Position numbers and translations under genes: made by a program
Part shown: positions 32,936-41,207 of the stretch, piece after piece
How positions within the stretch are numbered: the first letter of the stretch is position 1
Layout of the letters: each line of letters begins with the position of its first letter
Notes under the pieces: model-generated
The model's input: the letters and a program-made list of their open reading frames with translations, nothing else
Databases searched by the model: none
What the model was told of the DNA's origin: nothing
DNA from: Curtobacterium sp. Leaf261
GTDB taxonomy: Bacteria; Actinomycetota; Actinomycetes; Actinomycetales; Microbacteriaceae
Direction: 5' to 3'
Assembly: GCF_001422205.1 (NCBI RefSeq)
Contig: NZ_LMMJ01000001.1
Span: 551,591-615,590, forward strand
Length of the DNA stretch: 64,000 bases

Positions 32936-33011
32936 GCTGCCGGAGCAGCGGGAGTGCTGCAGGAGCAGCGGGGGTGCTGCCGGAGCAGCGGGGTGCTGCC
33001 GGAGCAGCGGG
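32936..33011. repeat. 20-bp tandem repeat between hrcA and dnaJ
   Basis: Four units of the form GCTGCCGGAGCAGCGGG plus 2-3 nt start at 32936, 32956, 32976 and 32995. Each unit contains a small dyad (GCTGC/GCAGC), so the RNA would fold into serial stem-loops within the operon. Confidence 0.9.
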
Positions 33012-33038
33012 TTCAGGGGCCGGCGGTCGGGCCGGGTG

Positions 33039-34076
33039 TCAATTCTCACCCAGGAGCCCGGAGAGGTACCTGGCGACGGCGCGGACGGCGGCGATGTTCG
33101 AGCCGTAGTCCATCCTCGTCGGTCCGAGCACGCCGAGGCGAGCCACCTCGCCCCCGGCGGCCGTGTAGCCACCGGCGACGACGCTCGTCGCGTCGAGTCC
33201 CGCAGCGCCACCGAGGTACGCGCTGTTCTCGCGCCCGATGCTCGCCGCCACCGCGACGGCGTCGAGCTGCATCTCGCCGAACAGCCGGAGCAGTGTCACC
33301 TGCTCCTCGATCGCCTCGAGCACCGGGAAGAGCCCGCCGGCGAAGTCGTCCTCGCTCTTCGCGAGGTTCGCAGCGCCCGCCATCACGAGCCGGTCCTGCC
33401 GGTTCGCGCCGATCTGTTCGACGAGCGCCGCGACGACGAGCCCCGCGAGCGCCTGCAGTTCCGGGTGGACGCGCTCCGGGATGCCGAGGAGCACTGCCCG
33501 GACGTCCTGCAGCAGGAGGCCACCGGCGGCGGCGTTCACCACGCCCCGGAGTTCGGCGAGCGCCTCGTCGCCGATGCCGACGTCGGTCTCGAGGATGCGC
33601 TGCTCGACCCGGGCGGTGTCGGTGATCAGCACCGTCATGAGCCGCGTGTCGCTCAGGCGGACGAGCTCGATGTGCCTGATGCGCGCGCGGATCATCGACG
33701 GGTACTGCACCAGGGCGACCTGGTTCGTGAGCTGGCTGAGCAGTCGGACGGTGCGGCCGAGGGTCTCGTCGAGGTCGTTCGAGGGCCGGAGGAAGGTCTC
33801 GATGGCGTGCCGCTGGGCGCTCGAGAGCGGGCGAGCCTCGGCCAGGTGGTTCACGAAGACGCGGTAGCCCTTGTCCGTCGGCACCCGTCCGGAGGAGGTG
33901 TGCGGGGCGACGATGAGCTGCTCCTCCTCGAGGAGGGCCATGTCGTTCCGGATCGTCGCCGCCGAGACGCCGAACGCGTGGCGCTCGACGATGGACTTCG
34001 ACCCGACGGGTTCGCGGGAGTCGACGTAGTCACGGACGATCGCCTTGAGGACCTCGAGACTCCGGTCGTTGACCAT
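33039..34076 (-). CDS. hrcA: Heat-inducible transcription repressor HrcA
   Basis: The 345-residue repressor has an N-terminal winged helix (LKAIVRDYVDSREPVGSKSIVERHAFGVSAATIRNDMALLEE) and the HrcA GAF-like core (GYRVFVNHLAEARPLSSAQRHAIETFL). It represses heat-shock genes by binding CIRCE elements, and one CIRCE lies 41 bp upstream of its own start. dnaJ follows after 141 bp. Confidence 0.98.
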   Translation of the reverse strand: MVNDRSLEVLKAIVRDYVDSREPVGSKSIVERHAFGVSAATIRNDMALLEEEQLIVAPHTSSGRVPTDKGYRVFVNHLAEARPLSSAQRHAIETFLRPSNDLDETLGRTVRLLSQLTNQVALVQYPSMIRARIRHIELVRLSDTRLMTVLITDTARVEQRILETDVGIGDEALAELRGVVNAAAGGLLLQDVRAVLLGIPERVHPELQALAGLVVAALVEQIGANRQDRLVMAGAANLAKSEDDFAGGLFPVLEAIEEQVTLLRLFGEMQLDAVAVAASIGRENSAYLGGAAGLDATSVVAGGYTAAGGEVARLGVLGPTRMDYGSNIAAVRAVARYLSGLLGEN

Positions 34077-34116
34077 GTCCCTCCCCGTCCTGGCTCCGCC
34101 GTGCTGGCACTCCTGC

Positions 34117-34142
34117 TGGCACTCGTCGATGCCGAGTGCTCA
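34117..34142. promoter_or_regulatory. CIRCE operator upstream of hrcA
   Basis: TGGCACTC (34117-34124), a 9-nt spacer and GAGTGCTCA (34134-34142) match the CIRCE layout (TTAGCACTC-N9-GAGTGCTAA) at the core GCACTC/GAGTGC with the exact spacing. It sits between hrcA and the divergent DUF4870 gene. A partial extra half-site (TGGCACTC near 34105-34112) lies beside it. Confidence 0.88.
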
Positions 34143-34193
34143 TCCTACGCCCGGCGGATGCGGCGGCCGAGTGCCGCCCGATACGCTCTCGGC

Positions 34194-34784
34194 ATGACCG
34201 CGACACCGCCGAACGACAACGGACAGCCCGACCAGCCCGACGACGGGTACGGCCAGCACGGGCAGGGCCAGCAGGCACCCGGGTACGGCCAGCCGCAGGG
34301 CCAGCAGGCACCCGGGTACGGCCAGCCGCAGGGCCAGGGCTACGGACAGAGCTACCAGCAGCCGCCGAGCCAGGGGTACGGTCCGCCGTCCTACGAGCAG
34401 CAGCCGGGGTACGCGCAGGGCTTCCAGCAGGGCTACGGCTACGCGCCACCGCAGCCGCTCCGGCCGGAGGACCAGCGCCTCTGGTCGACGCTGACGCACA
34501 TCAGCGGGATCCTCTTCACCTTCATCGGGCCGCTCATCGCGTACCTCGTGCTGCGCGACCGCGGTCCGTTCGTCCGCGAGCACACCCGCGTCGCGCTCAA
34601 CTTCCACATCACGATGGCCATCGCGTACTTCGTCGGCGTCATCACGTCGTGGCTCGGGATCGGTGTGCTCATCGGGCTCGCGGTCTGGGTCGTGTCCGTG
34701 GTCTTCGGCATCATCGCGGCCGTCAAGGCGAACGCGGGCGAGTTCTACCGCTACCCGCTGTCGATCGAGTTCATCAAGCAGTAG
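34194..34784 (+). CDS. DUF4870 domain membrane protein with Gln/Gly/Tyr/Pro-rich N-terminus
   Basis: The 196-residue protein has a disordered N-terminal half rich in YGQPQGQ-type repeats (a 33-bp direct repeat at about 34268-34330 encodes QQAPGYGQPQG twice). The DUF4870 domain follows (from about residue 90: QRLWSTLTHISGILFTFIGPLIAYLVLRD, ALNFHITMAIAYF, then a third TM helix). TACGCT (34182-34187) is 6 nt before the ATG, a leaderless start. The function is unknown. It is divergent from hrcA and shares the CIRCE-containing upstream region, so heat-shock control is possible. Confidence 0.88.
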   Translation: MTATPPNDNGQPDQPDDGYGQHGQGQQAPGYGQPQGQQAPGYGQPQGQGYGQSYQQPPSQGYGPPSYEQQPGYAQGFQQGYGYAPPQPLRPEDQRLWSTLTHISGILFTFIGPLIAYLVLRDRGPFVREHTRVALNFHITMAIAYFVGVITSWLGIGVLIGLAVWVVSVVFGIIAAVKANAGEFYRYPLSIEFIKQ

Positions 34785-34805
34785 CCCCCTCCCGCGAAAC
34801 ACCAG

Positions 34806-34851
34806 GTTGGCCGCTTCTCGCAGGGAAATTTCCCTGCGAGAAGCGGCCAAC
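34806..34851. repeat. Family D palindrome, copy D1 (46 bp, perfect)
   Basis: Two perfect 23-nt arms meet at AAA|TTT, with outer GTTGGCCGCTTCTCGCAGGG. It lies between the convergent DUF4870 and hemW genes, next to C3, and probably acts as a terminator. Confidence 0.9.
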
Positions 34852-34878
34852 GGTGCGTTGTGCGGACTCCGCAGCGCC

Positions 34879-34920
34879 GGACTGGAGGGACGGTGCCAGG
34901 CCGACCCGTCCCTCCAGTCC
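34879..34920. terminator. Family C palindrome C3
   Basis: Perfect 15-bp arms (GGACTGGAGGGACGG at 34879-34893; complement at 34906-34920) flank a 12-nt loop. It lies 17 bp downstream of the hemW stop, between convergent genes. Confidence 0.75.
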
Positions 34921-34937
34921 GACAGTCCTGCGGTCCG

Positions 34938-36185
34938 TCAGTCGAGCAGCTCCCGCACCACGGCGTCCGCCAGCAGGCGGCCGGTGAGCGTCAGGTCGAT
35001 GCGACCGGCGAGCGCAGCGCGCCCGTCGACGAGCCCGCGTGCGATGAGCCCGGCGACCCGGCCACGGGCCTCCGGTCGGAGCTCGTCGGTCCGGAGCTCG
35101 CCACGCACCCGGGCGGCGAGGAGCACCCGCTCGACGTACCGCGTCTCGGTGTCGAGGACCTCGCGCCCGGCCGCGGGTGACACGTCGCCGAGCACCCGGT
35201 CGGCGTACGCGGCGGGGTGCTTGACGTTCCACCAGCGGGTGCCGGCGACGCTCGAGTGCGCACCGGGCCCGACGCCCCACCAGTCGTGGCCCTTCCAGTA
35301 GGACAGGTTGTGTCGGCTCGCGTGCTCATCACCGCGCGCCCAGTTCGAGACCTCGTACCAGCCGTAGCCCGCCGCCCCGAGGCGGGCGTCGGCCTCCTCG
35401 TACATGTCCGCCGCGACGTCGTCGTCGGGTGCCGGCAGCAGTCCCTTGGCGACGGACCGACCCATCGCGGTGCCCTCCTCGACGATGAGCGAGTACGCGG
35501 ACACGTGGTCGGGCTCGCAGGCGATCGCCGCGTCGAGGGAGGTGCGCCAGTCGTCGAGGGTCTCCCCCGGCGTGGAGTAGATGAGGTCGAGGCTGACGTC
35601 GAGCCCCTCGCGGCGCGCGGCGTCGACCACGAGCGGGACACGGTCGGGGTCGTGCGTCCGGTCGAGGGTCGCGAGGACGCTCGGCACGGCGGACTGCATG
35701 CCGAAGCTCACCCGGTTGAACCCGCCGCGGTGCAGGGTCGCGAGGCTCTCGGCGTCGACGGAGTCGGGGTTCGCCTCCGTCGTCACCTCGGCACCCGGGA
35801 GGATCCCCCAGGTGTCGTCGATCGCGCGGAGGATCGACACGAGGTCGTCGGCGGGGAGCATCGTCGGGGTGCCGCCGCCGAAGAACACGGTCGACACCGG
35901 ACGCGGTGCCACGCCGGAGCGCTCGAGGACCTCGCGCGCGAAGGCGATCTCGCGGAGGGCGTGCCCGGCGTAGTCGTCCCGACGGACTCCGCGGAGTTCG
36001 GACGCGGTGTAGGTGTTGAAGTCGCAGTACCCGCAGCGGACCCGGCAGAACGGTACGTGGACGTAGACCCCGAAGGGAACGGCATCGACCCCGAGGGGCT
36101 GTTCGTCGGGCCCTCCGGCGGGATCGATGAGTCCGTCGGCGGGGGCCGGGTCGGCGATCGGCAGGGCGCTGGGCATGGGCTCCAT
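34938..36185 (-). CDS. hemW: Radical SAM heme chaperone HemW (coproporphyrinogen III oxidase-like)
   Basis: The 415-residue protein has the radical SAM cluster motif CRVRCGYCDFNTY (CX3CX2C), GGGTPTMLP, the SAM-binding Glu in EANPDS, and the HemW_C domain (YVERVLLAARVRGELRTDEL). Because the fourth Cys typical of HemN is absent, HemW-type heme trafficking is more likely than oxidase activity. An alternative start lies three codons in (MPSALPIADP). It is divergent from the HAD gene. Confidence 0.93.
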   Translation of the reverse strand: MEPMPSALPIADPAPADGLIDPAGGPDEQPLGVDAVPFGVYVHVPFCRVRCGYCDFNTYTASELRGVRRDDYAGHALREIAFAREVLERSGVAPRPVSTVFFGGGTPTMLPADDLVSILRAIDDTWGILPGAEVTTEANPDSVDAESLATLHRGGFNRVSFGMQSAVPSVLATLDRTHDPDRVPLVVDAARREGLDVSLDLIYSTPGETLDDWRTSLDAAIACEPDHVSAYSLIVEEGTAMGRSVAKGLLPAPDDDVAADMYEEADARLGAAGYGWYEVSNWARGDEHASRHNLSYWKGHDWWGVGPGAHSSVAGTRWWNVKHPAAYADRVLGDVSPAAGREVLDTETRYVERVLLAARVRGELRTDELRPEARGRVAGLIARGLVDGRAALAGRIDLTLTGRLLADAVVRELLD

Positions 36186-36217
36186 TGTCCCATCGCGCGA
36201 GGCGAGGCCGGTCCGCC

Positions 36218-36919
36218 ATGATGGTCCGTATGACGAACCCAGTGGAGACCGTCGTGCTCTGGGACATCGACGGCACGCTCGTGTACAACGCCTCCTCGCC
36301 GGGCAACCTCTACCACCTGGCGCTCGAGCGGACCGTTGGGCACGACCTGGAGCAGCTCGTCGGGCACCAGCACGGGCGGACAGACGCCGGGATCATCGCG
36401 GACCACCTCGAGGCACACGGCCTCGACGGCGGTCTCCGCGGCACCGTGAGCGGGCATCTGCAGGACCTGTCCGCCGAGCGGAGTCGCGCCGGGGACCACC
36501 GGACGGCCGCTGCCGGGGTCGTCGCCCTCGTCGCGCGGATGGCCGAGCGGGGCTGGCACTCGGGGCTCCTGACGGGCAACTCCGCGTTCCGCGCCGAGGT
36601 GAAGCTGCGCGGCGCGGGGCTCGACGTCCGGGCGTTCGACTGGGAGCACTCCTACTTCGGCGAGCAGGACGTTGCGCGATCGGACATCACGCGCCGGGCG
36701 GCATCGGCGCTCAGCGGCCGGCGAGCCGTCATCGTCGGGGACACCCCGCGCGACGGCGAGGCGGCCGACGCCGTCGGCATCCCGTTCCTCGCGGTCGCGA
36801 CCGGGGTCTTCGACGTCGAGGCGCTCCGGGCGACCGGAGCGGTCACGGTGGCGCGGGACTGCGTGGTGGACGCGGATCTCATCCTCGACGCGATCGCCGC
36901 GCTGCCGCCGCTCGCCTGA
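36218..36919 (+). CDS. HAD-superfamily hydrolase
   Basis: This protein of about 233 residues has HAD motif I LWDIDGTLVYN, motif II LLTGNSAFR, a Lys before the KLRGAGLDV segment, and motif III/IV VIVGDTPRDGEAADAVG. It is a phosphoglycolate-phosphatase-like phosphohydrolase; the substrate is unknown. Three in-frame ATGs (36218, 36221, 36230) are possible. CATGAT (36217-36222) is 7 nt before ATG 36230, which would be a leaderless start four codons shorter; a GAGGCGAGG stretch suits 36218. Confidence 0.88.
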   Translation: MMVRMTNPVETVVLWDIDGTLVYNASSPGNLYHLALERTVGHDLEQLVGHQHGRTDAGIIADHLEAHGLDGGLRGTVSGHLQDLSAERSRAGDHRTAAAGVVALVARMAERGWHSGLLTGNSAFRAEVKLRGAGLDVRAFDWEHSYFGEQDVARSDITRRAASALSGRRAVIVGDTPRDGEAADAVGIPFLAVATGVFDVEALRATGAVTVARDCVVDADLILDAIAALPPLA

Positions 36920-36947
36920 CGGCGGTGTGCGGGCGCGCGGTCCCCCG

Positions 36948-37021
36948 GCCGTCCTGAACACCGTCGTCCAGCCGGAACACGCGTTCCCGGGTGTTCACGA
37001 TGGACGGGGGTGTTCAGAACA
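36948..37021. repeat. Family A palindromic element, copy A3 (74 bp)
   Basis: The right end GTGTTCAGAACAC (37009-37021) is exact; the left end (36948-36960) is degenerate, keeping GAACAC. Internal GGAACAC and GTGTTC blocks match the other copies in spacing. It lies between convergent HAD and DUF1990 genes. Confidence 0.85.
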
Positions 37022-37060
37022 CCCTGATGCCACGCGGGACGCGCGGGACGCGTGGGTCCG

Positions 37061-37765
37061 TCAGTCGGCCGGGCCGGTGAGGCGGTCCGGTCCGTCGGCC
37101 GGGCCCGGCTGGACCTCGGTGCCGACCAAGGCCTGGAGGTACGCCTCGGCCATGCGACGCTGCTCCCGCTTCAGGAGCGGTGCGGCGAGCGCCCACTTCC
37201 GGCTGGCGGGCTGGGAGAACTGGCGGATCTGCAGCCACACCGAGCCGTCCGTGGTGCGCTCGACGACGAAGGACTCCTCGCCGGAGACCGGGTGCCCGTC
37301 GAGCGTGCCGTAGGCGAAGCCCTTGCGGTCCGGCTCGTCGTACACGGCGACGACGCGCACCGGCGCCTGGACGGTGCGCCCGTACGCGTGCATCGTGAGC
37401 GTCGCGACGGTGCCTGCTCGGAGGAGCGGGGTGCCGTCCGGGGCGAACCGGGCGGTCGTCTCGGTGCCGACCGACGCGGCGGAGACCGGCTTGCCCTCGT
37501 CGTCGAAGGAGACCGGGGTGTACCCGACCTCGTCCTCCGGCGGCACGCTGTCCACGTGCACGCTGATCCCGCTGCGCTCCTGGATCTGCCACGTCAGCGT
37601 CTGGATCCATGCCGTCTCGAAGCGCTGGTCACCGTGGCCGATGCGCGTGCGGTCCTCCGTCGGGACGAAGCCCTCCGGCGGGAACGTCATCAGGTCGGGG
37701 GCCTGGGTCGCACCGACGGCGCCGTAGCTCAGGTCGGTCGGCCGGTGGGTGCCGCGGGTGCTCAT
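37061..37765 (-). CDS. DUF1990 family protein (paralogue 1)
   Basis: The 234-residue protein has the DUF1990 pattern TRIGHGDQRFETAWIQTLTWQIQERSGISV...VRVVAVYDEPDRKGFAYGTLDGHPVSGEESFVVER. The function of the family is unknown. TACGAT (37773-37778) lies 7 nt upstream of the ATG at 37765, a leaderless start. The C-terminal tail contains a repeated GPAD encoded by GTCGGCCGGGCC direct repeats. A second DUF1990 gene lies 4 kb away at 41726-42289 on the same strand; the SipW-like locus lies between them. Confidence 0.88.
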   Translation of the reverse strand: MSTRGTHRPTDLSYGAVGATQAPDLMTFPPEGFVPTEDRTRIGHGDQRFETAWIQTLTWQIQERSGISVHVDSVPPEDEVGYTPVSFDDEGKPVSAASVGTETTARFAPDGTPLLRAGTVATLTMHAYGRTVQAPVRVVAVYDEPDRKGFAYGTLDGHPVSGEESFVVERTTDGSVWLQIRQFSQPASRKWALAAPLLKREQRRMAEAYLQALVGTEVQPGPADGPDRLTGPAD

Positions 37766-37898
37766 GCCTGACATCGTACCGATCGCGGGCTGATGGGCTG
37801 CGCGGCGGTGTCGACGCGGGCGGGTCCGGGCCGCGCGCGGTTCCGAGGGCTCGCCGTGCAGGGTTGCTCGGCCGTGAGCCTCGCGTGCTGGGTCGGGC

Positions 37899-39242
37899 TC
37901 AGCGCGGGGTGACGGCGATGTTCCGCCAGCTGGCCGTCGCACCGAGGGTCCGGATGCCGATCGACCCCGCCGACTGCGGACATCCGGCGCCGTAGTCGAA
38001 GGAGTTCTGCACCGCCGGGCCGCCGAGGGACGGGGAGGCCGTCGCGGTGACCTTGCACCCGACGACCTCGACCGTCAGGTGCCACCACTCCCCCTGGGTG
38101 ACGGTCCGGCCGAGTGGTGTCGGGCCCCTGCCCGAGTAGCCGTTGTTCTGCGCCCCGAGGATGAGGCCGGTCTTGCCGAGGCCCACGTAGAACGCGGTCA
38201 GCGAGTCGGTGCCGCGAGTGGGGTTCGACACCCGGACGATGAACCCGATGTCCCGGTTGTCGAGCGTCCCGTCGAACCGAGCGTCCCCGGTCAGGGTCAT
38301 GTCACCCCACGAGGTGTTCTCGACGTACTTGTCACCGCTCCCGCCGGCGGTGTTCGAGATCGTCTCGGCCTGCTGGTCGAAGGTGTAGGTCCCGCCGTAC
38401 GCGGTCGCGTTCGGGAAGGACCCACCGCGGATGGCGACGTTCAACGGGGAGACACTCGTCGAGGTCGTGCCCCCCGCGGTCGCGGTCAGGAACCGCCAGG
38501 ACGCCTTCGACCCCTGGTCGCGGACACCGATCGCACCCGCGGTCTGGGTGCAGCCGGTGTCCGTGTAGGTGAACGCCGTCCAGGTGTTCGCCCCGGTGGT
38601 CGTCTGGGACACCGTGAACGTGCAGCCGACCGCCTGGACGACGATGTGGTACCAGGTGTTCAGGGCGATGCTGCTCGCGATCGGCGTGCTCTGCAGCTGG
38701 GTGTAGCCGCCAGAACCGTCCATCTTGCCGAGGAACAGCTCGTTCGCGGTGTTGACCGCCGCGTAGTACCCGGTGAACGCGTCCGTGCCGATGCTCGGGT
38801 TCGTGACGCGGAAGACGAGGCCCGCCTGCGACCCGGCGTCGATCTTGACGTCGGTCTGCACGGTGTAGTCGGTCCAGCCCGTCGATCCGGTGATCGACTT
38901 GTTGCCGCCGTTGCCGCCCGCAGAGTCGGCGTACATGCCGAAGCCGCTGACGGTGCTGGTCTGCCACGAACCGCCGTAGGTCGTCCAGCCGGCATCGCTC
39001 CCGGCGAAGTTCGAGCGGTAGGGCAGTGTGCCGGGGTTGAAGCTCGTGGCGGTCGACATCGTGTTCTGCGAGTTCGCGACCTTGGCCACGAAGGCACCCT
39101 CGGTCGCCGGGACCGTCAGCCCGAGCACCACGAGGACCGCGACGACCACGGCCGTCAGTGCCGTCGTCGGTCGCGCGAACAGCCCGAGGAGCACGCCCCC
39201 GGTCCGGCGCGGTGTCCGGTGAGCGGACCGCCGGCGGCTCAT
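37899..39242 (-). CDS. Exported protein with two concanavalin/LamG-like repeats in a SipW-type locus
   Basis: The 447-residue protein has a long basic N-terminus and one TM/signal segment (TTALTAVVVAVLVVLGLTVPATEGAFVAKVANSQNTMSTA), like SipW-dependent substrates (TasA/camelysin: hydrophobic stretch then A-F-A/T). Two related domains of about 180 residues follow: the first contains GLVFRVTNPSIGTDAFTGYYAAV and ends GAIGVRDQGSKASWRFL, the second GFIVRVSNPTRGTDSLTAFYVGL and GSIGIRTLGATASWRNIAV. Each carries two Cys (VGCTFTV/TGCTQ and VGCKVTA/AGCPQ), probably disulfides. It is likely a surface or extracellular glycan-binding protein. Its start overlaps the peptidase stop. Confidence 0.82.
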   Translation of the reverse strand: MSRRRSAHRTPRRTGGVLLGLFARPTTALTAVVVAVLVVLGLTVPATEGAFVAKVANSQNTMSTATSFNPGTLPYRSNFAGSDAGWTTYGGSWQTSTVSGFGMYADSAGGNGGNKSITGSTGWTDYTVQTDVKIDAGSQAGLVFRVTNPSIGTDAFTGYYAAVNTANELFLGKMDGSGGYTQLQSTPIASSIALNTWYHIVVQAVGCTFTVSQTTTGANTWTAFTYTDTGCTQTAGAIGVRDQGSKASWRFLTATAGGTTSTSVSPLNVAIRGGSFPNATAYGGTYTFDQQAETISNTAGGSGDKYVENTSWGDMTLTGDARFDGTLDNRDIGFIVRVSNPTRGTDSLTAFYVGLGKTGLILGAQNNGYSGRGPTPLGRTVTQGEWWHLTVEVVGCKVTATASPSLGGPAVQNSFDYGAGCPQSAGSIGIRTLGATASWRNIAVTPR

Positions 39243-40240
39243 GCCGTCCCGCCGATCGCGTCATCGGTGCGCGCCGTGTCGCCGAGCGGGTGGGGCCGGG
39301 GCAGCCCGACGACGAGGCACCAGAGCAGTGGCAGGGCGGCGACGGCGAGACAGACGGCCCAGCCGATCGGGTCGAGGTCGATCCCGACCATCAGGTGGTG
39401 CGCGCTCCCCCCGGACGGCGCGAGCGGGAGTCGACCGACCTCGCCGGCGTGCAGGTGCACCGAGGGGCCGCCCTCGACCGACACGGTCGTGGGCAGGAGG
39501 CCCGTCGACACCACGACCGCGACGGGACGGTCGGTGTTCGTGGTCGTCTCGACGAGCGTCGCCGCCACGAACGGCCGGATGACCGCGCCCGTGACCGCGA
39601 CGACCAGCGAGACACCGAGCACGCGCGCCGCGGACCGGTGGTCCGGCCGACGGAGCAGCGACGAGCCGGCCCACACGGCGAGTGCGCCGATCACGAGGAG
39701 CGGCAGCGCACGGAACACCCACCCGACCCCGGGCATGATCAGGGCGGCTCGGCCGACGACGTCCGACTGGTGCAGGGTCCAGGGGTCCTCGGCACCGTTG
39801 ATGTCACCGCGTGTCCGCACGGTGTCGGGCGTCGGGTGCTCGACGACCCGGTGCGTGTAGGTCTCGCCGCGCTCGGTCGGCGGTGTGAAGCTCACCACGT
39901 CCCCGACTCGCAGCCGCTCGATCGCGACGGGGCGGGTGACGACGAGGCTCCCGACCGGCGCCGCGGTGCCCATCGAGGGCGTCTGCACGTCGAACCACCG
40001 CGCGCCGGACGACGCCGCCCCTGCGAGCGCGGCGAGGAGGACCGCGAGGACCACCACGAGGAACACCACGAGCGGCAGGAGCGGCCGTCGGTGCACGCGG
40101 GTCGGCGCCGACTCCACGGCCGCCGACCACTGCTCCCGAGCTGGAGTGCCGCTCGACGAACGGGAGCCACCGAGCGCGCGCGGACGACCGGTACCGGCCG
40201 TGGTGGCCGGTCCGGTGACCGCTGCGTGGCTCCCGCTCAT
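39239..40240 (-). CDS. SipW-type signal peptidase I
   Basis: The 333-residue protein has one N-terminal TM segment (LLPLVVFLVVVLAVLLAALAG), the catalytic Ser in VQTPSMGTAAPVGSLVVTRP, and His in place of Lys (ETYTHRVVE), the Ser-His arrangement of ER/SipW-type peptidases. RTRGDINGAEDPWTL is the conserved box E. Extra C-terminal TM segments follow. It is sandwiched between two proteins with SipW-like signals, which are its likely substrates. The stop overlaps the next gene's start. Confidence 0.88.
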   Translation of the reverse strand: MSGSHAAVTGPATTAGTGRPRALGGSRSSSGTPAREQWSAAVESAPTRVHRRPLLPLVVFLVVVLAVLLAALAGAASSGARWFDVQTPSMGTAAPVGSLVVTRPVAIERLRVGDVVSFTPPTERGETYTHRVVEHPTPDTVRTRGDINGAEDPWTLHQSDVVGRAALIMPGVGWVFRALPLLVIGALAVWAGSSLLRRPDHRSAARVLGVSLVVAVTGAVIRPFVAATLVETTTNTDRPVAVVVSTGLLPTTVSVEGGPSVHLHAGEVGRLPLAPSGGSAHHLMVGIDLDPIGWAVCLAVAALPLLWCLVVGLPRPHPLGDTARTDDAIGGTA

Positions 40241-40255
40241 CGTCGAGGTGTCATC

Positions 40256-40903
40256 TCAGCTGGAGAACGTCCAGGTCAGGGGCATCGACGCGGTCAGACC
40301 CTGGTAGGTGTTCGCGGCACTCGAGTCGAGGGTCACGGTGAGCACGAGCGGGACCGTCGTGTTCGCCGCGGCACCGCCGGGGATCGTGACGGTCGTGCCG
40401 GCGAGGGCTGCGAGGGTCGTCAGCCCGGTCACGGCCGTGCCGTTCGCGGTGAGGCTGACGTTGAGCTTGCTGCACAGGTCCGTGGCGCCGCCGTTCGCGC
40501 TGCTCACGGTGCCCTGCGCGCAGGTCCCGCCGAGGAGCGTGAACGTGCTGGCCTTCGCCGAACCGCTGTTCTTGAACGACAGGTTCGTCGTGATCGTCTG
40601 GTTCGGGACCACACCGGTCGTCCCGCCGAACTTGTTGATCGTCGAACAGGTGAACGTGTTCGTCGCGACGGAGGCGCTCGTCCCGTCGTTGCTGTTGCAC
40701 GTGGTCGAGCCCGAGGTCTCCTGCATGGTGATGGTGCCGGTGGAAAGCGTGTTCGTGTCGTTCCTGATGCTCGCCGTGAACGCGGACATCGTGCCCGTGA
40801 GCGAGAGCGAGAGCGCGAGCGCCGCCGCGAGGCCGGTCGCGATCGCGATCGGGGTGAACCGGAGGCGCCCAACGCGGAGTGGTGAGACGGCGTGCTTCGA
40901 CAT
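40256..40903 (-). CDS. TasA/camelysin-like SipW-dependent exported protein
   Basis: The 215-residue protein has the SipW-type signal (RFTPIAIATGLAAALALSLSLTGTMSAFTASIRNDTNTLSTGTITM), where an AFTAS segment follows the hydrophobic stretch, as in TasA and camelysin. The rest is a Ser/Thr/Asn-rich beta protein with four Cys (TTCNS, FTCST, GTCAQ, DLCSK). In Bacillus such proteins form biofilm fibres; a related role here is inference. It is the first gene of the three-gene locus, 15 bp before the peptidase gene. Confidence 0.8.
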   Translation of the reverse strand: MSKHAVSPLRVGRLRFTPIAIATGLAAALALSLSLTGTMSAFTASIRNDTNTLSTGTITMQETSGSTTCNSNDGTSASVATNTFTCSTINKFGGTTGVVPNQTITTNLSFKNSGSAKASTFTLLGGTCAQGTVSSANGGATDLCSKLNVSLTANGTAVTGLTTLAALAGTTVTIPGGAAANTTVPLVLTVTLDSSAANTYQGLTASMPLTWTFSS

Positions 40904-41207
40904 GGGAACGGTACCTTCGCTGACGTCCGGGGTCGGGTTCCGCGGGCGCGGACGTCGTGGTTCCCCCGGGGATCACCGCGACGCTGGTGCGAGCCGGATC
41001 AGCAGCTCGAAGCCGAGAGTATGCACAGCTGTACCCCGTTGAGTCCCCCACTCCGCGGGTACACCGACCGCTCTACCCGCGTTCACGGGGCGGAACCGGG
41101 GCCGCATCGCGCACCGCACGGCATCTCGCCCCTCGAACTGGGGACCCCGGATGGCCGCCCAGTAGTGGGGCACGCGGACGCTTCTGGTGCGACGTACTGT
41201 CGATCGC
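40904..41207. other. 304-bp divergent intergenic region
   Basis: It must hold the promoters of the SipW-type locus (minus) and the small membrane protein (plus; TACTGT at 41195-41200, 7 nt before its ATG). No strong palindrome, tandem repeat or recognisable riboswitch is evident to me. A GTAC/CGCGGGTAC stretch near 41030-41070 is mildly repetitive. Confidence 0.6.

Noticed and set aside
31755..34784. Plus-strand frame of about 1000 codons opposite dnaJ and hrcA
   Set aside because: Only its last part (from 34194) is a real gene; the rest is a shadow of rsmE/dnaJ/hrcA.
34144..34850. Minus-strand frame opposite the DUF4870 gene
   Set aside because: The plus strand has the recognisable domain and a leaderless promoter; the minus translation is Arg/Val-rich and featureless.
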